Assembly: GCF_008369195.1 (NCBI RefSeq) | Contig: NZ_VOBC01000001.1 | Coordinates: forward strand, 2,418,001 to 2,482,000 | DNA: 64,000 bases | Origin: Sporosarcina sp. ANT_H38 | GTDB lineage: Bacteria; Bacillota; Bacilli; Bacillales_A; Planococcaceae | Direction of reading: 5' to 3' | Shown: positions 1-8,269 of the stretch, one piece after another | Position numbering within the stretch: position 1 is the stretch's first letter | Layout of the letters: every line of letters starts with the position of its first letter | Position numbers and translations under genes: made by a program | The notes under the pieces: model-generated | Databases searched by the model: none | Told to the model about the DNA's origin: nothing | The model's input: the letters and a program-made list of their open reading frames with translations, nothing else

Positions 1-112
1 GGGGGTATAAAGTGCTGACTGTATTTTTTCAGGATGCGAAAACCTGCTTTTATTTGATGAAGTACGCAATAATCCCGCGGTAATCAAGAAGAGTATATAG
101 TCCCCTACCACC

Positions 113-655
113 TTATGAAAGCTGGGACTCCCATTCTTCACGTAAAATGCCCATCCGAATCGAATCGTAGTACACACCATTCCAAAAGCGGACTTTCCGC
201 AACCGCGCTTCCATCGTCATGCCCAGTTTTTCGCCGACTTTAATCATCCGCGCGTTACCGGACCACGTCGTATAACCGACACGGACCAGCGGCATTTCAT
301 GGAATAAATGATTCATCCACATCGTGAGCGCCTTCGTTCCGTAGCCCCCGCTCCAATACTGCGGTTCGTAAATGACAATCCCCATCTCAAGCCAAAAAGA
401 GGGCTTGTGTTCCCAGTAATAACTAACCATCCCGATCAATTCGCCATCCACTTCGATACCCCAATAATCATCCTGAGCCACGATTTTAGCGCGTCCTTCT
501 AGAAACGCTTCGTATGTCATTGTGTGATGCTCATAATAGGGGGCATCCCACTTTTTCCATTCAGGGTTTTCATCCTTGAAGCTAAGTTCCCACATTCGTT
601 GTAAATCCTGTTCTTTAATTGGGCGTATCGTTACGTCTCCATTTGTATAAGTCAA
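113..655 (-). CDS. GNAT family N-acetyltransferase (RimJ/RimL-like)
   Basis: A 180-residue single-domain acetyltransferase. The acetyl-CoA binding segment is visible around residues 92-110 (GIVIYEP followed by a GGYGTKAL turn), and the C-terminal pattern GN.RM...EKLGM is typical of RimJ/RimL-type GNATs that acetylate protein N-termini or small amines. The start is TTG, chosen because a GGAGG lies 7 bases upstream. It follows the S9 peptidase by 19 bp on the same strand, so the two are probably co-transcribed. The acceptor substrate cannot be read from the sequence. Confidence 0.85.
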   Translation of the reverse strand: MTYTNGDVTIRPIKEQDLQRMWELSFKDENPEWKKWDAPYYEHHTMTYEAFLEGRAKIVAQDDYWGIEVDGELIGMVSYYWEHKPSFWLEMGIVIYEPQYWSGGYGTKALTMWMNHLFHEMPLVRVGYTTWSGNARMIKVGEKLGMTMEARLRKVRFWNGVYYDSIRMGILREEWESQLS

Positions 656-674
656 TCAGTAGCCTCCGATTCTT

Positions 675-2651
675 TTATAAATATTTCGCGAACCATCCTG
701 TAATTTCGTCTAACCTTGCAATACGCAAGTTCGGTGTACCAGTGCGCGATAAATTATGATTTGCATCTGGGAAGCGAACGAATTCAGTTTCTTTCCCCAT
801 GCTTTTCAATGTAATATACAGCTGCTCTGCTTGTTCAATCGGGCAGCGGAAGTCTTTTTCCGAGTGTAAAATTAATAAAGGTGTCTCAACGTTTTTCGCA
901 TATTTCAACGGTGAATGTTCCCACAACTTATCAACGTCGGTCATGTCTGCTCCTATTTGCCAATCGCTGAAATAGTAGCCAATATCAGATACACCGAAGA
1001 AACTAATCCAGTTCGATATCGAACGTTGCGTGACTGCTGCTTTGAAACGGTTCGAATGGCCGACGATCCAGTTTGTCATGAAACCGCCGTAGCTCCCGCC
1101 CGTTACGCCAAGCCGGTCCGTGTCGATCCAGCTGTTTTCTTTACTAACGTAGTCAACTCCAGCCATGATATCTTCATAATCTCCGCCGCCGTAATCGCCT
1201 CGTACAGCGTCAACAAATTCCTGACTATAGCCATGGCTACCGCGTGGATTAACGTACAGTACGCCATATCCTTGAGCAGCCAAAAGCTGCAACTCATGGA
1301 AAAACGTATTCGCATACATTGCGTGCGGACCGCCGTGAATTTCGACAATTAGCGGATAGTTTGAACCTTCGACGTAGCCCGCAGGTTTCATTAACCAACC
1401 ATGCACGTCCCAATTTGTCGCGCCTTTATAGACGATTGCTTCCGGTTCAACAAGTTCCACTTCCTCCAAATACGTCGTGTTAAATGAAGTAAGGGCTTGT
1501 CGTTCGCCAGTTGCAATTGTTTGCTTATATAGCTCTCCTGGGTTGACTGCGTTACTGACTGCAACAAGTGCGAACTCACCGTCAGTCGATATATCGTAGC
1601 CATAGATATGCTCATTTTCTTGTGTTGCTGGGTATAATTCGCCTTCAAGTGATGCAAAGTACAGACGAATATCGCCCATTGTCGACAACTGGAAATACAA
1701 ATAGTTGTCCTTTGTCCAAACTGCTGATGGTGCACCCGCCCCTTGCTGATGATCCGCAACTGCTGCATCCCCAACCGGTGCGTCGATGCTTTCCGTCAAA
1801 TTCATGCGCATCCCGTCTTCCGTGTCATAAACGTATAAACAGCTATGCGATGCGTTTTCGAATGTCCGGTCTGAACCAACGTAAGCAATATAACGGTCAT
1901 CGAATGAAAATTGTGCGCCTCCGAAATAACCCTCTTCATCGACTAGAACAGTTTCCTCTTTCGTTTCAATGTCGACAATAACTAGCGGTTGGCGGAATTC
2001 GAAATCCAAATTGTCCTTTCGATTGACGCCGATGATTAATTTCTTACCGTCATGCGATATGGCCTGCAATCCATGCTGGAAATTCCCTTCTGTGAACTGT
2101 GTTACCTCTCCTGTTTCGATGTCGACGATACCGATTTGTAGGAACGTATCTTGCTGCAATAGTCCCATCCCGTCCATCTGGTATTTCATTTTCGTGGCAC
2201 GGTATGGTTCTGGCTTTTTCTTTTCATCTTTTTCTTCTTTGTCCGTGAACGTCTTGCCTTCTTTCACGACCGCGTTCACCCAAACTTTCTTGCCACATGG
2301 CGACCAAAGAAAACTCGAAACGCCTTTTTCGAATGACGTCACTTTCTGTGCTTCCCCGCCTCTTGCCTGCAGGATGAACAACTGATTCTTCTCTTCACGG
2401 TCCGATAGAAAAGCTATCTGCTTTCCGTCGGCAGACCATTCGGGTGATGAAACTTTCCCTTTGGCATGCGTCCACTGCGTCACTTCGTTCGATTCAAGAT
2501 TCACGTGGAATAAATTCGATATATACTTATTGTCTTCCTCGTTAATATGCGTTTTCACGAACACTGCTTCCTTACCATTCGGTGCTAATTGCGGATCGGT
2601 CACTGACTCTAATTTGAATAGATCTTCTACTTTTAGTTTGCGTTTTTCCAT
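675..2651 (-). CDS. S9 family serine peptidase (acylaminoacyl-peptidase-like)
   Basis: A 658-residue cytosolic peptidase of the prolyl oligopeptidase clan; no signal peptide. Residues 1-400 form a beta-propeller with WD40-like/TolB-type repeats (segments such as EWSADGKQIAFLSD), and residues 410-658 are an alpha/beta hydrolase domain. The catalytic triad is readable as Ser520 in GGSYGG, Asp600 after SEK and His632 in NHN. Length and layout match Bacillus YuxL-type dipeptidyl/acylaminoacyl peptidases, which trim short peptides. The ATG follows a strong AGGGGGG ribosome site. It lies upstream of the GNAT gene in an apparent two-gene operon. Confidence 0.92.
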   Translation of the reverse strand: MEKRKLKVEDLFKLESVTDPQLAPNGKEAVFVKTHINEEDNKYISNLFHVNLESNEVTQWTHAKGKVSSPEWSADGKQIAFLSDREEKNQLFILQARGGEAQKVTSFEKGVSSFLWSPCGKKVWVNAVVKEGKTFTDKEEKDEKKKPEPYRATKMKYQMDGMGLLQQDTFLQIGIVDIETGEVTQFTEGNFQHGLQAISHDGKKLIIGVNRKDNLDFEFRQPLVIVDIETKEETVLVDEEGYFGGAQFSFDDRYIAYVGSDRTFENASHSCLYVYDTEDGMRMNLTESIDAPVGDAAVADHQQGAGAPSAVWTKDNYLYFQLSTMGDIRLYFASLEGELYPATQENEHIYGYDISTDGEFALVAVSNAVNPGELYKQTIATGERQALTSFNTTYLEEVELVEPEAIVYKGATNWDVHGWLMKPAGYVEGSNYPLIVEIHGGPHAMYANTFFHELQLLAAQGYGVLYVNPRGSHGYSQEFVDAVRGDYGGGDYEDIMAGVDYVSKENSWIDTDRLGVTGGSYGGFMTNWIVGHSNRFKAAVTQRSISNWISFFGVSDIGYYFSDWQIGADMTDVDKLWEHSPLKYAKNVETPLLILHSEKDFRCPIEQAEQLYITLKSMGKETEFVRFPDANHNLSRTGTPNLRIARLDEITGWFAKYL

Positions 2652-2724
2652 TGAAATCCCCCCTTATTTCTTCGCTATCTACTTGTTTCGACATTCGTAA
2701 CAGTTTCCCTTTTTTCATGGGGAT

Positions 2725-2757
2725 AAAAAATGATCTCCCTGTATGAAGCAGGAGATC
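2725..2757 (-). terminator. Rho-independent terminator after citA
   Basis: Inverted repeat GATCTCC / GGAGATC with extended pairing, followed on the minus strand by a run of T (2725-2730). It lies about 135 bp beyond the citA stop and before the S9 peptidase start. Confidence 0.7.
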
Positions 2758-2890
2758 TGGTTTTGGATTATGAGGGTTTTATCGTGAAGACTATCATGGC
2801 TTACTTCTAAACTGTGAGGGACACGTAAAACTGGCATGGCTATAAAGTCTATCCCACTAACAATCAGCTCCCTACAGTAAACTTCCCGAC

Positions 2891-3979
2891 CTAATTTACC
2901 AATTCCCCGACATACACCGATTGCGGTCGGAAAATCGTATTATCGCTCAACTGCTCTATCGCATGGGCTGTCCAGCCGACAATTCTTGCAGCACTGAACG
3001 TTGGTGTGAATAATTCCGGTGGCATATCTATCGAGCGCATAATGGCTGCGGCGTAATATTCAACGTTCGTATACAGTTTCCGCCCCGGCTTATACTCCTC
3101 CAGCAAAGATATGATTTCTTTTTCAGCTGCCGTTGCCAAGTCTAGCCAGTCATCCTCCCCCGACATGCTGATGCATTTATCTCTCAACAAAATCGACCTG
3201 GGATCTTCCGTTTTATAAATTCGGTGTCCGAATCCCATAATACGTTCGCCATTTTTCATTTTACCTTCGACGACTGGGCGGATATTTTCCTGCGTTCCCA
3301 TCTTTTCCAGCAAATCGATGACTCCCGATGGTGCGCCTCCATGTAACGGCCCTTTCATTGTGCCGATTGCCGACGTGATGGCTGACGTCAAATCCGATTC
3401 AGTCGAAATGGTAACTCGTGCTGCAAAAGTGGAAGCATTCAGTCCATGCTCCATCGTCAGTTTCAAATACGTTTCGAGTGCTTCGATTTGAAATTTGTTT
3501 GGAACAACTCCTGTAAGCATCCACAAATAATTCGCCGTGTGGGATAAAGTCGAATCCGATTCAACGATTGTTTGTCTTTGTTGATTTCGAAAATGGCGCG
3601 CAACGATTACCGGAAGTGCTGCTGTCAAAATAATCGCCTGATTCTCGATTGTTTCATCCTTAAATTTGGTGTGTGCATAAGCGGAAATCCCCGTCCGCAT
3701 TACGTCCATTAATGGCATATCAGCAGGAAGCGATTCTAGAATTGCAACAATATGCAGAGGGAGTTCCCTTCCTTCAATCATTTTTTCATTCAATAAACGA
3801 AGTTCACTTTCTCCAGGGAACCCCCCATTCCACATGAAGTAAGCTACTTCTTCAAATGAATGTGTCGCTATAAGTTCGCCTACAGAAACACCCCTATACC
3901 GTAATTCTCCTTTATCTCCATCGACTGATGCAATTTTTGTATGGACTGCAATAACATCTTTCAAGCCTTTTTGAAACAT
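2891..3979 (-). CDS. citA: Citrate synthase, CitA type
   Basis: A 362-residue citrate synthase condensing acetyl-CoA with oxaloacetate. Conserved histidines are visible in EHGLNAS (His178), PLHGGAPSG (His213) and GFGHRIYK (His252). At the position of the catalytic aspartate of classical enzymes (NVDFYS) it reads NVEYYAAA, so Glu307 replaces Asp; whether this is normal for CitA-type enzymes I recall only loosely. The length matches B. subtilis CitA (the minor citrate synthase), and the divergent LysR gene reproduces the citA-citR pair of that species. A methylcitrate synthase role is less likely because no prpBD-like genes are nearby. Start ATG with a strong AAGGAGG. Confidence 0.88.
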   Translation of the reverse strand: MFQKGLKDVIAVHTKIASVDGDKGELRYRGVSVGELIATHSFEEVAYFMWNGGFPGESELRLLNEKMIEGRELPLHIVAILESLPADMPLMDVMRTGISAYAHTKFKDETIENQAIILTAALPVIVARHFRNQQRQTIVESDSTLSHTANYLWMLTGVVPNKFQIEALETYLKLTMEHGLNASTFAARVTISTESDLTSAITSAIGTMKGPLHGGAPSGVIDLLEKMGTQENIRPVVEGKMKNGERIMGFGHRIYKTEDPRSILLRDKCISMSGEDDWLDLATAAEKEIISLLEEYKPGRKLYTNVEYYAAAIMRSIDMPPELFTPTFSAARIVGWTAHAIEQLSDNTIFRPQSVYVGELVN

Positions 3980-4086
3980 GATTATTCCTCCTTCTTTTCT
4001 TTAGTATAAGGCGGAGATATAATTATGGAAATTGAATGTTTTTCATCAAGTTAATTATTATTATTAATCATACGGGAGGTTCCCCA

Positions 4087-4968
4087 ATGGATTATCAATG
4101 GCTAAAAACGTTTATTGTTGCCGCAGAAACCCTGAATTTCCGTAAAGCTTCCGAGAAATTGATGCTTTCACAGCCAAGTGTAACCGTTCATATACGGCTT
4201 TTGGAGGAACAACTGGGTACAAAGCTGTTCGATAGGATAAACAATCGCGTCACCTTGTCCGATGCGGGGAAAGTTTTTTACCCTGAAGCTGTTCGACTTA
4301 CCAAGGACGCAGACGCAAGCGTGAATCGGATGCATGCGTTTTCGCAAGGCTATCGTCGGAAATGGACCATCGCCATTTCACCGTTAATGGCCGAAACTAT
4401 ATTGCCATACCTATTACGGACTTTCATGGAGCGCCATCCCGATGTCGAACTATCCATTCGTATCGAAGAATCAGAAATGATTGAGCAACTTGTCGACAAT
4501 GGCGATGTGCACCTCGGTATTTCAGCACTCGATGCTAAGTTCAAAAGTATTGAATCAATCCTGATTTACAAAGACCCTATTTTATTCATCATGCAAACGG
4601 ATTCATACGATGAAGAGAGCGGCCCATCCATTGACCTGGCTGATGAACTGCAAAAAAACTATTTGTTTACACATCATCATCCAATCTATTGGGACAGCTT
4701 ACTTTTCTCTCTCAATAAACATATTCCTGGAATTAGGACAATGAAAGTCACACAGGCGCACATTGCAAAACGGTTCATTCAAGAAGGGCTAGGCGTCTCG
4801 TTCCTCCCTCACTCCATCGTACGGCGCGAATTGATTGAAGGTAGACTTATGCAACCGCATTTTGACCTATTCGATTTACCGACCGTTTCAACATTTATTA
4901 TTGTGAAAAAGAGAGGGGAGCTTGAAGAAGAATTCATCAATCAAATTTCTAATTATTATTTTGGTTAA
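4087..4968 (+). CDS. citR: LysR-type regulator, CitR-like
   Basis: LysR-family transcription factor of 293 residues. The N-terminal winged HTH (FRKASEKLMLSQPSVTVHIR, about residues 18-37) is followed by the linker helix and a two-lobed effector domain from about residue 90. The start is set at the ATG at 4087 because GGGAGGT ends 6 bases upstream; an in-frame ATG at 4036 would add 17 hydrophobic residues with no ribosome site. It is divergent from citA, 107 bp apart, the arrangement in which B. subtilis CitR represses citA, so it probably controls that gene from the shared intergenic region. Confidence 0.88.
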   Translation: MDYQWLKTFIVAAETLNFRKASEKLMLSQPSVTVHIRLLEEQLGTKLFDRINNRVTLSDAGKVFYPEAVRLTKDADASVNRMHAFSQGYRRKWTIAISPLMAETILPYLLRTFMERHPDVELSIRIEESEMIEQLVDNGDVHLGISALDAKFKSIESILIYKDPILFIMQTDSYDEESGPSIDLADELQKNYLFTHHHPIYWDSLLFSLNKHIPGIRTMKVTQAHIAKRFIQEGLGVSFLPHSIVRRELIEGRLMQPHFDLFDLPTVSTFIIVKKRGELEEEFINQISNYYFG

Positions 4969-5004
4969 AGAATCATCTGACATTTTATATTGCCTCTATA
5001 ACGT

Positions 5005-5046
5005 AAAATGGTAGCTGCTTTTCATATGAAAAGCAGCTACCATTTT
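5005..5046. terminator. Bidirectional terminator
   Basis: Near-perfect 19-bp stem (AAAATGGTAGCTGCTTTTC and its complement) with an ATAT loop and A/T tracts on both sides. It serves citR on the plus strand and the small minus-strand ORF ending at 5066 or 5098. Confidence 0.88.
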
Positions 5047-5065
5047 ATATTCGACTCCTAATTTA

Positions 5066-5334
5066 TCACACTGCTTCTGTTACGCATTTAACCGCTTCTA
5101 CCTCATGTAATCCGCCTTCTGAACTGAAAATATAGTCAGGCTTTGACTTACCAAGTTTTGCTTTATGGCCTGCAATATGTGATGGACTTTCTTGACCAAC
5201 ACGGTGCAATCTTCGAATCCTTCGTGCTCTTCAATAATGCCTTTTCCATTAAAGCGCTTCACGACTTGGTCTGCATTTATAGTTGATAATGATTTACATT
5301 GTTTTTCAAGAACTTCATACACTCTTACGATCAT
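5066..5334 (-). pseudogene. Small unrecognised ORF, probably frameshifted
   Basis: One minus-strand frame runs from ATG at 5334 to a stop at 5098 (78 residues, starting MIVRVYEVLEKQ). In another frame, protein-like coding continues to a stop at 5066, reading HIAGHKAKLGKSKPDYIF and ending EAVKCVTEAV. The first frame looks natural upstream of about position 5180 and the second downstream, so one indel would join them into a protein of about 90 residues. I do not recognise the family. It lies 22 bp downstream of cotH and has no good ribosome site of its own. It could equally be a genuine 78-residue gene. Confidence 0.4.
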
Positions 5335-5356
5335 TAAAGGGGTTTCGAATTGCCAC

Positions 5357-6448
5357 CTAATCCAATGTATCCAATTGGCTTCTTATATAATTTCCACGAG
5401 CCTCGATATACGTTGAGATGAAATCCGGTTCTTTATCAAATGTTTCAATATTGCCCTTTTCATAAGGATCTTTTAGTACATATGGCCTTAGTAGAACATG
5501 CATCCCTTGTATTTTAGGTTTCATATAATCCACGTTAAATTTACTGTTTAAAATCTCTTCTAACAGATTTTTGTATTGCGTTCGAAATGTTTTCACATCA
5601 AGAATTCTTGCGGTAAGAGTATTAAATCCTTCGATTCTCAAATAGTCTTCTCGCATTATTTCTCCATTGACATCTCTTCCCCATGTCGCATCGTAATCCC
5701 ATGGAATGACTTCAAACAGACCCGTCTCCCCGTTCCGATAAAGTGCGTAGTTATGAACAAATCCATCGAAATTTTGGGTAAAAATAACACCAGCGAGCCA
5801 GCGCAGATACTTATCCACGTTTACATATTTTACGATTTCATGCTCAAATTCCTCTCTTGAAATGGTATTGACATTAATAATCATTTCTTGTAACTGCGCG
5901 TCACTATGTTCTGTTCCATACTTTTTTTCATAACCTAAATTTAGTGATTTCTTTGCTTCTTTATCAAGATGACTCATTAACGAAAAGTTAGCATCCCCAT
6001 CGACCGCATAAAATATCGATCCTTTTGGTAGCTGTCGATTTGCTAGAAAGAATTCATCCACTGATTCTATTTCTAAATATAGCCCCTCGTTTTTTCCGTT
6101 AATTTTCATATAAACGAAACGAGATTTAGGTGATAAGCAACCTATTTCATTAAAAAAATCAAAAGATAGTTTATTCCTCAGCAATGATGGATCCATAAAT
6201 TCCGCATTCAAATGGTATTCTTTTGCATTTCTATACATGCCCGGTTTGTAAAAAGAGAGGTTATAGGATTTCTTTCGTAAATCCCGAATATGGGAGCCAC
6301 GATAAGCAATTTCAATCTCATATTTCTTTTTATTTATCGTCAACTTCGCGTTAACCGGATCATCTATCCAAATATCTTTCCGTAGTTCACTTACAACACT
6401 AGGATGAATAAAAAGCTGATATTCAGGTATCTCCATGCCAGTATCCAC
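5357..6448 (-). CDS. cotH: CotH-family spore coat protein kinase
   Basis: A 363-residue CotH-type protein kinase. Family motifs are visible in order: [13 protein letters not shown] (residues 50-62, phosphate/ATP side), [13 protein letters not shown] (122-134), and the metal-binding [11 protein letters not shown] (249-259), whose aspartates should be essential. CotH kinases phosphorylate serines of CotB and CotG in the forespore coat. It is divergent from two CotG-like genes, as in B. subtilis, making those Ser/Arg-rich proteins the likely substrates. Translation starts at GTG 6448 or ATG 6436. Expression is expected in the mother cell during sporulation (inference). Confidence 0.9.
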   Translation of the reverse strand: MDTGMEIPEYQLFIHPSVVSELRKDIWIDDPVNAKLTINKKKYEIEIAYRGSHIRDLRKKSYNLSFYKPGMYRNAKEYHLNAEFMDPSLLRNKLSFDFFNEIGCLSPKSRFVYMKINGKNEGLYLEIESVDEFFLANRQLPKGSIFYAVDGDANFSLMSHLDKEAKKSLNLGYEKKYGTEHSDAQLQEMIINVNTISREEFEHEIVKYVNVDKYLRWLAGVIFTQNFDGFVHNYALYRNGETGLFEVIPWDYDATWGRDVNGEIMREDYLRIEGFNTLTARILDVKTFRTQYKNLLEEILNSKFNVDYMKPKIQGMHVLLRPYVLKDPYEKGNIETFDKEPDFISTYIEARGNYIRSQLDTLD

Positions 6449-6539
6449 GTGAATTCTATCCCTTCACTTTTATACTATTCGTATGTTTTCAAATGCTAGA
6501 TGTTCCCCTAGATGATAATTATTTATAAAGTGTACGCAT

Positions 6540-6575
6540 TTGTCTCTAATGCTTTAGGTAAAACCGCGTACTTTA
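6540..6575 (+). promoter_or_regulatory. Coat-gene promoter module, copy 1
   Basis: TTGTCTCTA (6540-6548), an 18-nt gap, then CGTACTTTA (6567-6575). The same two elements with the same gap occur at 7032 and 8135. The second element resembles the sigma-K -10 (CATANNNTA, G for A at position 2). The reverse complement of the first element with its flank (AGAGACAAAT) fits the SpoIIID consensus WWRRACARNY at 9 of 10 positions. Confidence 0.5.
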
Positions 6576-6670
6576 AGGAGAGAGGAAGGCTTACTCATTA
6601 AATTTAAGTTGCTTATAAAGACGATTATCTGGATCCATTTTCTCTCAAAAAGCAAAAAAGGAGGGTGGAC

Positions 6671-6877
6671 ATGTCACTATTTTTTGAAGATGAAATACAA
6701 AAAGCAAAAAAGAGCACTGATCGCTTAGGGTTAGATACCCTAATGTCTCAGGATCCTCGTGATAACCCGAGTAAAGTAAACAAATATAAACGCGCTTCGT
6801 ACAATCAAGCATTTTCTAACAAAGATCAACATGATTCCAACAAACGACCAAATAGAAGGAGAAATAATAAGTATTAA
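6671..6877 (+). CDS. Short CotG-like coat protein without repeat array
   Basis: A 68-residue basic protein. Its N-terminus (MSLFFEDEIQKAKKSTDRLG) aligns with that of the large CotG-like protein downstream: a DEI.KA / DDI.KA helix, then LGLDTLM versus LGLDNFM, and SQDP versus FQEP. After that head it has only about 35 hydrophilic Lys/Arg/Asn-rich residues. The start is ATG 6671 rather than GTG 6665 because AAGGAGG is spaced for the former. The head also resembles the N-terminus I recall for B. subtilis CotG. It is probably a coat protein and a CotH substrate or partner (inference). Confidence 0.65.
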   Translation: MSLFFEDEIQKAKKSTDRLGLDTLMSQDPRDNPSKVNKYKRASYNQAFSNKDQHDSNKRPNRRRNNKY

Positions 6878-6922
6878 GAAAAGTGCAGGGTATAAGATGT
6901 ACCATCGACGCGATGTATTTTA

Positions 6923-6967
6923 CTACTTAGCTTGGTTGGCTTTTATCTAAGTCAACAAGGCTTTCTT
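6923..6967 (+). terminator. Weak hairpin after short cotG-like gene
   Basis: Imperfect inverted repeat AGCTTGGTTG / CAACAAGGCT followed by TTTCTTTC. The T tract is interrupted, so read-through toward the next gene is possible. Confidence 0.45.
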
Positions 6968-7031
6968 TCTTATCAATTAAGAGATGATTCCCTTCCCACC
7001 CACCTTTAATTATTTTTCTTAGTATATGCGT

Positions 7032-7067
7032 TTGTCTCTATCACTTTTCCTACGATTACGTACATTA
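7032..7067 (+). promoter_or_regulatory. Coat-gene promoter module, copy 2 (cotG-like)
   Basis: TTGTCTCTA (7032-7040), 18-nt gap, CGTACATTA (7059-7067), then AAGTGGAGAGTAAGGATT, a tail also partly shared with the other copies. Located about 100 bp before the large cotG-like start. Sigma-K-like -10 with one mismatch. Confidence 0.5.
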
Positions 7068-7168
7068 AGTGGAGAGTAAGGATTTGAAGCAACTCTGAAT
7101 CCAGTCTTCAAAAGGAGTATGAACAAATCTACATTCTTTATCTTTCAAAAAAAAAAGGAGGTTTTAAG

Positions 7169-7957
7169 ATGTCTCAACTTTTTAACAATGATGATATTCA
7201 TAAAGCAATTAATAAGGTTGTTGGCTTGGGATTAGATAACTTTATGTTCCAGGAGCCTTCCAGTAACAAGCATTGTACTAGTAGCAAGCGACGCTCTTGC
7301 TGTAAACGACGCACTAGCAGTAGGCGTTGTACTAGCAGCAGGCGATGCACTAGCAGCAGGCGTTGTACTAGCAGTAGGCGGTGCACTAGTAGCAGGCGAT
7401 GCACTAGCAGTAAGCGATGCACTAGCAGCAGGCGATGCACTAGCAGTAAGCGATGCACTAGCAGCAGGCGACGCACTAGCAGTAGGCGTTGTACTAGCAG
7501 CAGGCGACGCACTAGTAGCAGACACTGCACTAGCAGTAAGCGGCGCTCTTGCTGTAAAAAAAGGCATACTTGCAACAAGAAACAGTTAGTCATTGGTCCA
7601 GTACTTCCGAGCCATAAGCGACGCTCTTGTCGTAAGCATCGCACTAGCTCTAAGCGACGCACTAGCTGTAAACGTCGCACTAGCTGTAAACGTCGCACTA
7701 GTTGTAAACGTCGCACTAGCTGTAAGCGACGCACTAGTTGTAAACGTCGCACTAGTTGTAAACGTCGCACTAGCTGTAAGCGACGCACTAGCTGTAAACG
7801 TCGCACTAGTTGTAAGCGACGTACTAACTGTAAAAAACGTCATACGTCCGGCAGACGACACTTTTGCTGTAAAAAACGTCATACTTTCGACAAGCGAGGC
7901 TTTTGCTGTAAAAAGAAACATATAAGCAAAAAGCGACGTCCTTGCTGCGGCTTTTAA
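7169..7957 (+). CDS. cotG: CotG-like repeat spore coat protein
   Basis: A 262-residue, extremely Arg/Lys/Ser/Cys-rich protein. Residues 1-34 form a head (DDIHKAINKV, LGLDNFMFQEP) shared with the gene upstream and similar to B. subtilis CotG. Residues 48-125 hold 13 six-residue units of the form CTSSRR. Residues 126-157 are a linker containing the only hydrophobic patch (QLVIGPVLPS). Residues 158-223 hold 11 units, mostly RTSCKR, and the tail is rich in CCKK and ends CCGF. Each unit supplies serines for CotH phosphorylation; cysteines suggest disulfide crosslinking. ATG follows AAAAAAGGAGG. Orthology to CotG is inferred from head, repeat style and the cotH neighbour. Confidence 0.8.
   Translation: MSQLFNNDDIHKAINKVVGLGLDNFMFQEPSSNKHCTSSKRRSCCKRRTSSRRCTSSRRCTSSRRCTSSRRCTSSRRCTSSKRCTSSRRCTSSKRCTSSRRRTSSRRCTSSRRRTSSRHCTSSKRRSCCKKRHTCNKKQLVIGPVLPSHKRRSCRKHRTSSKRRTSCKRRTSCKRRTSCKRRTSCKRRTSCKRRTSCKRRTSCKRRTSCKRRTSCKRRTNCKKRHTSGRRHFCCKKRHTFDKRGFCCKKKHISKKRRPCCGF
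7310..7543 (+). repeat. 18-bp coding tandem repeat, 13 units (CTSSRR type)
   Basis: The core ACTAGYAG recurs exactly every 18 bp from 7313 to 7529. Units encode [CR]TSS[RK][RH]; silent third-position differences (tgc/tgt, agc/agt, cga/cgt/cgg) show that units have diverged individually. Confidence 0.95.
7640..7837 (+). repeat. 18-bp coding tandem repeat, 11 units (RTSCKR type)
   Basis: ACTAG or ACTAA recurs every 18 bp from 7643 to 7823. The first unit encodes RTSSKR, nine encode RTSCKR and the last RTNCKK. The change of one Ser to Cys and the near-uniform codons separate this array from the upstream one. Confidence 0.95.
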
Positions 7958-8040
7958 CGTCTGAGTAGAACTCACACAGGGCGGAATGTTCTCTAACACT
8001 TACCTGTTTTCATAATAATCCTCGCAATAAAAATTGTATT

Positions 8041-8083
8041 CAGTTAAAAACCCTTTCCACTCCAAGGAAAGGGTTTTTAACTG
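8041..8083. terminator. Strong bidirectional terminator after cotG-like gene
   Basis: Perfect 18-bp stem CAGTTAAAAACCCTTTCC and its complement with a 7-base loop; T5 follows on either strand. Confidence 0.9.
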
Positions 8084-8134
8084 ATCTTATAATTCAATAT
8101 ACTGATAAGGTGTATATTTTCACACCGTAAACGA

Positions 8135-8170
8135 TTGTCCCTATCATTTGTGGGACAGCCACATATATTA
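8135..8170 (+). promoter_or_regulatory. Coat-gene promoter module, copy 3
   Basis: TTGTCCCTA (8135-8143), 18-nt gap, CATATATTA (8162-8170). The second element is an exact fit to the sigma-K -10 consensus CATANNNTA and is followed by AGTGAAGGGAAAGATT, resembling the copy at 7032. Confidence 0.55.
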
Positions 8171-8269
8171 AGTGAAGGGAAAGATTATTTACCAACAGCG
8201 ATACGATTCTTATATAAAGAAAATCTATCCACTTTCTTTCTCTTAATCAAGAAGAAAGGAGGTAAGGGT

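Noticed and set aside
7198..7999. Long open frames on both strands across the cotG repeats (7198-7806, 7232-7567, 7586-7999 minus; 7593-7925 plus)
   Set aside because: An 18-bp repeat without stop codons keeps every frame open; only the 7169 frame has a ribosome site, a non-repeat head and a CotG-like head.
8135..8269. N-terminal extension of the Cys-rich coat protein
   Set aside because: It would cover the promoter module itself; AAAGGAGG fits the ATG at 8270.
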